From: Pseudomonadota bacterium | Lineage (GTDB): Bacteria > Pseudomonadota > Gammaproteobacteria > Burkholderiales > Thiobacillaceae | Direction: 5' to 3' | Assembly: GCA_021847385.1 (NCBI GenBank) | Contig: JAJZTV010000059.1 | Coordinates: forward strand, 1 to 10,219 | Length of the DNA: 10,219 nt | Shown: positions 6,894 to 10,219 of the stretch, piece by piece | Position numbering within the stretch: the first letter of the stretch is position 1 | Layout: each line of letters starts with the position of its first letter | Program-made: the position numbers and the translations under genes | Notes under the pieces: model-generated | Database searches by the model: none | What the model saw: the letters and a program-made list of their open reading frames with translations, nothing else | What the model was told of the DNA's origin: nothing

Positions 6894-7871
6894 TCAGCCG
6901 CCGGTCATGCTCATGAAGCGCACCAGCTTCTGCGGTTGCTCGCGGAATTCGTGGCGCTCCGGCTTCTTGGCGACGGCGCCCAGGATGGTCTGCACGATCG
7001 CGTCGTCGCTGGCACCGCTGCGCAACAGCGGGCGCAGTTCGAAGCGGTCTTCCTGGCCCAGGCAGAGATGCAACACGCCGTCGACGGTGAGCCGCACCCG
7101 GTTGCAGGTGGCGCAGAAGTGCTGGGAGATCGGGGTGATGAAGCCGACGGTGAAACGGCCATCGGCGGTGCCCAGATAGCGGGCCGGGCCGCCGCCGGGC
7201 AGCACGGTCTCGACCAGGCCGAAGCGCTGGCGAATCCGTTCCTTCACCGGCTGCAGATTCAAATAGCGCACGTTGCGGCCGGTATCGCCCATCGGCATAT
7301 TCTCGATCAGGCGCAGGACGAAGCCCTGCGCCATGCACCAGGCGACCATGGCGTCGATCTCGTCGTCGTTGTCGCCGTCCAGCGCGACCATGTTGATCTT
7401 GATCGGGGCGAAGCCGGCGGCCTTGGCCGCCGCGATGCCGGCCATGATCTTGTCGTGCACCGGACGGCCGTTGATGCGGGCGATGCGCTCGGGCCTGAGC
7501 GAATCCAGGCTGACGTTGAGCCGGGTGACGCCCGCGGCCTTGAGCGCGACGGCGTGCCTTTCCAATTGGGTAGCGTTGGTCGACAGCGACAGGTCCTCGA
7601 TACCGGGCACGGCGGCGATGCGGCCGGCCAGCTCGCCAATGTTTTTGCGCAGCAACGGCTCGCCGCCGGTGAGGCGCACGCGCTTCAAGCCCAGGCGCGC
7701 AAAGATACGGATCAGCCGCTCCATCTCGTCGAAGGAGAGCCAGTGGCCGGGTTCCTCGAAATCGGTGAAGCCCTCCGGGATGCAGTATTTGCAGCGCAGG
7801 TCGCAGCGGTCCGTCACCGAGATGCGGAGATATTCGATACGCCGGCCGAAGGGGTCGATCAGTTCACTCAT
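6894..7871 (-). CDS. moaA: GTP 3',8-cyclase MoaA (radical SAM, molybdenum cofactor biosynthesis)
   Basis: MoaA converts GTP to 3',8-cyclo-dihydro-GTP, the first step of molybdopterin synthesis; MoaC completes conversion to cPMP. The product is 325 aa, a normal length. The radical-SAM cluster motif CDLRCKYC gives C23, C27 and C30. LTGGEPLLR (67-75) is the SAM-binding GGEP element, and STNATQL and NVSLDSL follow in the barrel. The second [4Fe-4S] cluster is supplied by C253, C256 and C270 in FCATCNRVRLTVDGVLHLC. The C-terminus ends MTGG, the conserved GG tail needed for activity in this family. It is transcribed divergently from mobB-moeA-moaD-moaE, with 60 bp between starts. The Shine-Dalgarno (TAGG) is weak. 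No moaC is in the window, so it must be elsewhere. Confidence 0.98.
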   Translation of the reverse strand: MSELIDPFGRRIEYLRISVTDRCDLRCKYCIPEGFTDFEEPGHWLSFDEMERLIRIFARLGLKRVRLTGGEPLLRKNIGELAGRIAAVPGIEDLSLSTNATQLERHAVALKAAGVTRLNVSLDSLRPERIARINGRPVHDKIMAGIAAAKAAGFAPIKINMVALDGDNDDEIDAMVAWCMAQGFVLRLIENMPMGDTGRNVRYLNLQPVKERIRQRFGLVETVLPGGGPARYLGTADGRFTVGFITPISQHFCATCNRVRLTVDGVLHLCLGQEDRFELRPLLRSGASDDAIVQTILGAVAKKPERHEFREQPQKLVRFMSMTGG

Positions 7872-7882
7872 GTGCCTAGAAA

Positions 7883-7910
7883 TTGAGCGTTATATCTGCC
7901 AGAATATAGC
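7883..7910. promoter_or_regulatory. Divergent moaA/mobB promoter region with ModE-like dyad
   Basis: For mobB, -35 TTGAGC (7883-7888) and -10 TATAGC (7905-7910) are 16 bp apart. For moaA on the minus strand, TTGTCT (7929-7924) and TATATT (7908-7903) are a weaker pair with a 15-bp spacer. Within them is TATAT (7891-7895), 7 bp, then AATAT (7903-7907), one base off the TATAT-N7-TAYAT consensus reported for the molybdate-responsive regulator ModE. Flanking bases extend the dyad (CGTTATAT versus ATATAGCA, 6 of 8 complementary). ModE control of molybdenum-cofactor genes is known in E. coli; control here is inferred. Confidence 0.35.
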
Positions 7911-7931
7911 ACTCCCTCATTCAAGACAATA

Positions 7932-8453
7932 ATGTCATCTATTGCAATGAAGGTTTTCGGCATCGTCGGCTACAGCGGCAGCGGCAAGACCACGCTGATC
8001 GAGCGGCTGCTGCCCTGGTTCGCGGCGCACGGCCTGAAGGTGGCGGTGATCAAGCAAAGCCACCACGACTTCGAGTTGGACGTGGCCGGCAAGGACAGTT
8101 GGCGCCACCGCCAGGCCGGGGCCTACGAGGTGCTGATCAGCTCGCCCTACCGCTGGGCGGTGATGCACGAGCTGCGCGGCGCGCCGGAACCGAGCCTGGC
8201 CGAGCACCTCGCCCGGCTGTCGCCCTGCGACCTGGTGCTGGTGGAAGGCTTCAAGCGGGCCGCGCTGCCCAAGCTGGAGGTCTGGCGCAGCGCCAACGCC
8301 AAGCCCTGGCTGCACCCGGAAGACGCGCACATCCTGGCCGCGGCCGCGGACCAGGCGCCGCCGGGCCTGCGCCATATCGATTTGAACGATGTCGCGGCCA
8401 TCGGCCGCTTCATCCTGGACACCCTGAACATCGAAGGAAACCAACCATGCTGA
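7932..8453 (+). CDS. mobB: MobB, GTP-binding molybdopterin-guanine dinucleotide biosynthesis adaptor
   Basis: MobB is a small P-loop GTPase-like protein that assists MobA in attaching GMP to molybdopterin; it improves the step but is usually not essential. The product is 173 aa, the usual size. The Walker A motif GYSGSGKTT is at 13-21, followed by the family motif KQSHHDFELD (41-50), DSWRHRQAGA (55-64), and DLVLVEGFK (100-108), the Walker-B-like strand with its VEGFK ending. ATG at 7932 is used, but an in-frame ATG at 7947 (MKVFGIVG) fits the family N-terminus equally well; neither has a good Shine-Dalgarno. The gene overlaps moeA by 7 bp and leads the operon. No mobA is in the window. Confidence 0.95.
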   Translation: MSSIAMKVFGIVGYSGSGKTTLIERLLPWFAAHGLKVAVIKQSHHDFELDVAGKDSWRHRQAGAYEVLISSPYRWAVMHELRGAPEPSLAEHLARLSPCDLVLVEGFKRAALPKLEVWRSANAKPWLHPEDAHILAAAADQAPPGLRHIDLNDVAAIGRFILDTLNIEGNQPC

Positions 8454-9634
8454 GCGCAGACGAGGCGCGGGCCAAGCTTCTGGAGCACGCCCGCCCGCTG
8501 ATCGAGACCGAGGCCGTCGCCGCCGACGCGGCGCTGAACCGCGTGCTGGCCGAACCGCTGATCGCCGAGGTGACGGTGCCGCCGCTCGACAACAGCGCGA
8601 TGGACGGCTACGCCCTGCGCGCGGCCGACTGGGCCGAGGACAAGTGGCTGCACGTGGCCCAGCGCATCCCGGCCGGCCAGCTCGGCCACCCGCTCACGCT
8701 CGGCACCGCCGCCCGCATCTTCACCGGCGCGCCCGTGCCCGAGGGCGCCGACACCGTGGTGATGCAGGAGGATTGCGAGGCCCGGGACGATCATGTGCGC
8801 ATTGGCAAACAACCCAAGCTCGGCGCCAACATCCGCCGCGCCGGCGAGGACATCGCCGACGGCCAGACCGTGCTGCATGCCGGCGAGCGCTTGAACGCCG
8901 CCAAGCTCGGCGTCGCCGCCTCGGTCGGCGCAACCGAACTTACCGTGCGTCGCAAACTGAAGGTGGCGCTGTTCTTCACCGGCGACGAGATCGTCCTGCC
9001 CGGCCACCCGCTGAAAGCCGGCCAGATATACAACTCCAATCGCGCCACCCTGCTCGCCCTACTGCAAGGCCTGGGCTGCGAGGTACGGGACCTCGGCATC
9101 GTCGCCGATAACTTCGACGCCACGGTGACCGCGCTGGAGCAGGCCACCCGCCATGCCGACGTGGTGATCACCAGCGGCGGCGTCTCGGTCGGCGAGGAAG
9201 ACCACGTCAAGGCGGCGGTGGAAAAGCTCGGCCGCATAGAGATGTGGAAGGTGGCGATGAAGCCGGGCAAGCCCCTGGTTTACGGCCAGATCGGCGATGC
9301 CGACTTTTTAGGTCTGCCGGGCAACCCGGTCTCGGCCTTCGTGGTGTTCTGCCTGTTCGTGCGCCCCTTCCTGCTGGCGCGCATGGGCGCGACGAACACC
9401 GACGCACTGAGCTTTACCGTGCCTGCGGGCTTCGACTGGAACAAGCCGGGCCAGCGCCGCGAATTCCTGCGCGCCAAAATCGAGGACGGCCGCGCCGTGC
9501 TCTACCCCAACCAGAGCTCGGGCGTGCTCACCTCGGCCGCCTGGGCCGACGGTCTGGTCGACATCGAGGCCGGCCATGCCGTGCACGAAGGCGACAGCGT
9601 GCGCTTCTGGCCGCTGGCGGAGTTGCTCAAATGA
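8447..9634 (+). CDS. moeA: MoeA, molybdopterin molybdenumtransferase
   Basis: MoeA inserts molybdate into adenylylated molybdopterin, giving active molybdenum cofactor. The product is 395 aa, typical of bacterial MoeA. Conserved blocks appear in order: PPLDNSAMDGYAL (45-57), IFTGAPVPEGADTVVMQED (91-109) and GANIRRAGEDI (126-136) in domains I and II; TGDEIV (178-183), NSNRATLLALLQGLG (196-210), TSGGVSVGEEDHVK (242-255) and LPGNPVSAF (290-298) in the MPT-binding domain III; then beta-rich domain IV (about 325-395) with FLRAKIEDG and NQSSGVLTSAAWADGL. ATG at 8447 is preceded by AAGGA 9 nt upstream and starts inside the end of mobB. Its stop overlaps the moaD start as ATGA. The same frame is open for 116 codons upstream, antisense-like filler inside mobB, which I do not count as part of the protein. 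Confidence 0.97.
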   Translation: MLSADEARAKLLEHARPLIETEAVAADAALNRVLAEPLIAEVTVPPLDNSAMDGYALRAADWAEDKWLHVAQRIPAGQLGHPLTLGTAARIFTGAPVPEGADTVVMQEDCEARDDHVRIGKQPKLGANIRRAGEDIADGQTVLHAGERLNAAKLGVAASVGATELTVRRKLKVALFFTGDEIVLPGHPLKAGQIYNSNRATLLALLQGLGCEVRDLGIVADNFDATVTALEQATRHADVVITSGGVSVGEEDHVKAAVEKLGRIEMWKVAMKPGKPLVYGQIGDADFLGLPGNPVSAFVVFCLFVRPFLLARMGATNTDALSFTVPAGFDWNKPGQRREFLRAKIEDGRAVLYPNQSSGVLTSAAWADGLVDIEAGHAVHEGDSVRFWPLAELLK

Positions 9635-9891
9635 CTCGCGTGACCCTGCTCTACTTCGCCCGCCTGCGCGAACAGTTCGGCATCGGCTCGGAGGCCGCCG
9701 CACTGCCAGCGGAAGTAGAAACCCTGGGCGACCTGCTTGTCTGGCTGCGTGCTCGTGGCGGCACGTGGGCAACCGAGCTGGCCGAGGGCCGTGCTTATCG
9801 CCTGGCGGTAAATCAGGACATGGCCGACCTCGAGACCGCGTTGAAGGACGGCGACGAGGTGGCGATCTTCCCGCCGGTGACCGGAGGCTAG
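9631..9891 (+). CDS. moaD: MoaD, molybdopterin synthase sulfur-carrier (small) subunit
   Basis: MoaD carries sulfur as a C-terminal thiocarboxylate and donates it to cPMP in molybdopterin synthase together with MoaE. The product is 86 aa with a ubiquitin-like pattern: strand VTLLYFARLREQFG (4-17), helix TLGDLLVWLRARG (31-43), RLAVNQDMAD (57-66), and tail LKDGDEVAIFPPVTGG (71-86). The terminal Gly-Gly is the site of activation by MoeB or an equivalent E1-like enzyme, which is not in this window. Its ATG overlaps the moeA stop by 4 bp, implying coupled translation; GGCGGAG lies just upstream. Unusually, the partner gene moaE does not follow at once but after 136 bp of repeats. Confidence 0.97.
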   Translation: MTRVTLLYFARLREQFGIGSEAAALPAEVETLGDLLVWLRARGGTWATELAEGRAYRLAVNQDMADLETALKDGDEVAIFPPVTGG

Positions 9892-9893
9892 CC

Positions 9894-9956
9894 GTAGGGT
9901 GCGCCATGCGCACCGTTCAAACATTCCAATTGACTGGTGCGCATGGCGCACCCTAC
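9894..9956. repeat. Perfect inverted repeat between moaD and moaE
   Basis: Two exactly complementary 21-bp arms (9894-9914 and 9936-9956) flank a 21-bp spacer. The arm begins GTAGGGTGCGCCATGCG. In RNA this makes a very stable stem-loop just 2 bp after the moaD stop codon. From memory, arms of the GTAGGGTGCGC type occur as dispersed intergenic palindromes in several proteobacteria, so this is probably a mobile or REP-like element, not a dedicated regulator. It differs from the repeat at 1583-1669 except for the initial GTAG. No T-tract follows, so it is not a classic terminator. Confidence 0.85.
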
Positions 9957-9985
9957 ATGGAAGTACACTGCTTGCAGCGATTCAA

Positions 9986-10012
9986 CTTTGCGCTCTTTGC
10001 GCCCTTTGCGGT
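9986..10012. repeat. Three tandem 9-bp repeats upstream of moaE
   Basis: CTTTGCGCT, CTTTGCGCC and CTTTGCGGT follow one another without gaps, ending 15 bp before the moaE start. They are followed by TAAAAAGG, whose AAGG probably serves as the moaE ribosome site. The reverse strand reads ACCGCAAAG and so on; I recall similar CGCAAAG-type runs as dispersed intergenic sequences in other bacteria, but cannot check that here. Confidence 0.7.
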
Positions 10013-10027
10013 TAAAAAGGTTTTGCA

Positions 10028-10219
10028 ATGAAGATTCAAGTTCAAACCCATGCCTTCGACCTCAACGCCGAGGTCGCCGCGCTCTATGCTGCAAACCCCA
10101 AGGTCGGCGCGGTGGCGGCATTCCTCGGCCTGGTGCGCGACGTGAACGAGGGCGACGGCGTGGCCACGCTGACGCTGGAGCACTACCCCGGCATGACCGA
10201 GAAGGCGCTGGCGAAGATC
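10028..10219 (+). CDS. moaE: MoaE, molybdopterin synthase catalytic (large) subunit (partial, runs off right edge)
   Basis: MoaE binds cPMP and converts it to molybdopterin using sulfur from MoaD. The first 64 codons are visible from ATG at 10028, preceded by AAGG about 8 nt upstream. The N-terminal half matches the family well: KVGAVAAFLGLVRDVNEGD (25-43) contains the G-A-V...F-x-G-x-V-R motif, and LTLEHYPGMTEKAL (48-61) contains the highly conserved LEHYPGM-x-E block. The lysines that act in catalysis lie further on and outside the window, so intactness cannot be judged. Repeats separate it from moaD, but it is on the same strand and likely in the same operon. Confidence 0.95.
   Translation, partial: MKIQVQTHAFDLNAEVAALYAANPKVGAVAAFLGLVRDVNEGDGVATLTLEHYPGMTEKALAKI

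Noticed and set aside
6867..7886. A 339-codon plus-strand open frame opposite moaA
   Set aside because: It is antisense to an unmistakable MoaA with all cluster cysteines, and has no recognisable motif.
9986..10012. Possible CRISPR-like or satellite array
   Set aside because: There are only three contiguous 9-bp units with no spacers and no cas genes.

Overview
The window is GC-rich, densely coding DNA from a bacterium, most likely a proteobacterium and plausibly a betaproteobacterium. That guess rests on protein style, chemoreceptor architecture and the types of intergenic palindrome, not on any marker gene, so it is tentative. No rRNA, tRNA, CRISPR array, transposase or integrase is visible.

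Left part (1-4131), minus strand. A secreted cysteine-rich protein runs off the left edge. It has a signal peptide, then three tandem repeats of about 94 residues, then the start of a thaumatin-like domain. To its right lies an imperfect palindromic repeat element. Next comes a two-gene operon read leftwards: a small methyl-accepting chemotaxis protein (MCP) with almost no extracytoplasmic part, followed 8 bp later by a membrane-anchored protein resembling nitrate/nitrite-sensing (NIT) domains. The roughly 300-bp region upstream of this operon is rich in hairpins and includes a strong minus-strand intrinsic terminator.

Middle (4132-6893). A small plus-strand XRE-family regulator has overlapping candidate promoters and operator-like palindromes upstream. 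It converges, across a nested hairpin terminator, on a second and larger MCP whose Cache-like sensor region precedes both membrane helices and should therefore be cytoplasmic.

Right part (6894-10219). This is a molybdenum-cofactor locus. moaA is on the minus strand. Divergent from it are mobB, moeA, moaD and moaE; the first three overlap and moaE is cut by the right edge. MoaA starts molybdopterin synthesis from GTP, MoaD and MoaE form molybdopterin synthase, MoeA inserts molybdate, and MobB supports the later guanine-dinucleotide step. A ModE-like dyad sits between the divergent genes. A perfect 21-bp-arm inverted repeat and a 9-bp triplet repeat lie between moaD and moaE.

The most interesting content is the putative split chemoreceptor (sensor-less MCP plus separate NIT-like protein) with its structured leader, the exactly periodic cysteine repeats of the secreted protein, and the candidate molybdate-responsive operator. 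A common theme of nitrate or molybdenum-dependent respiration is possible but inferred.
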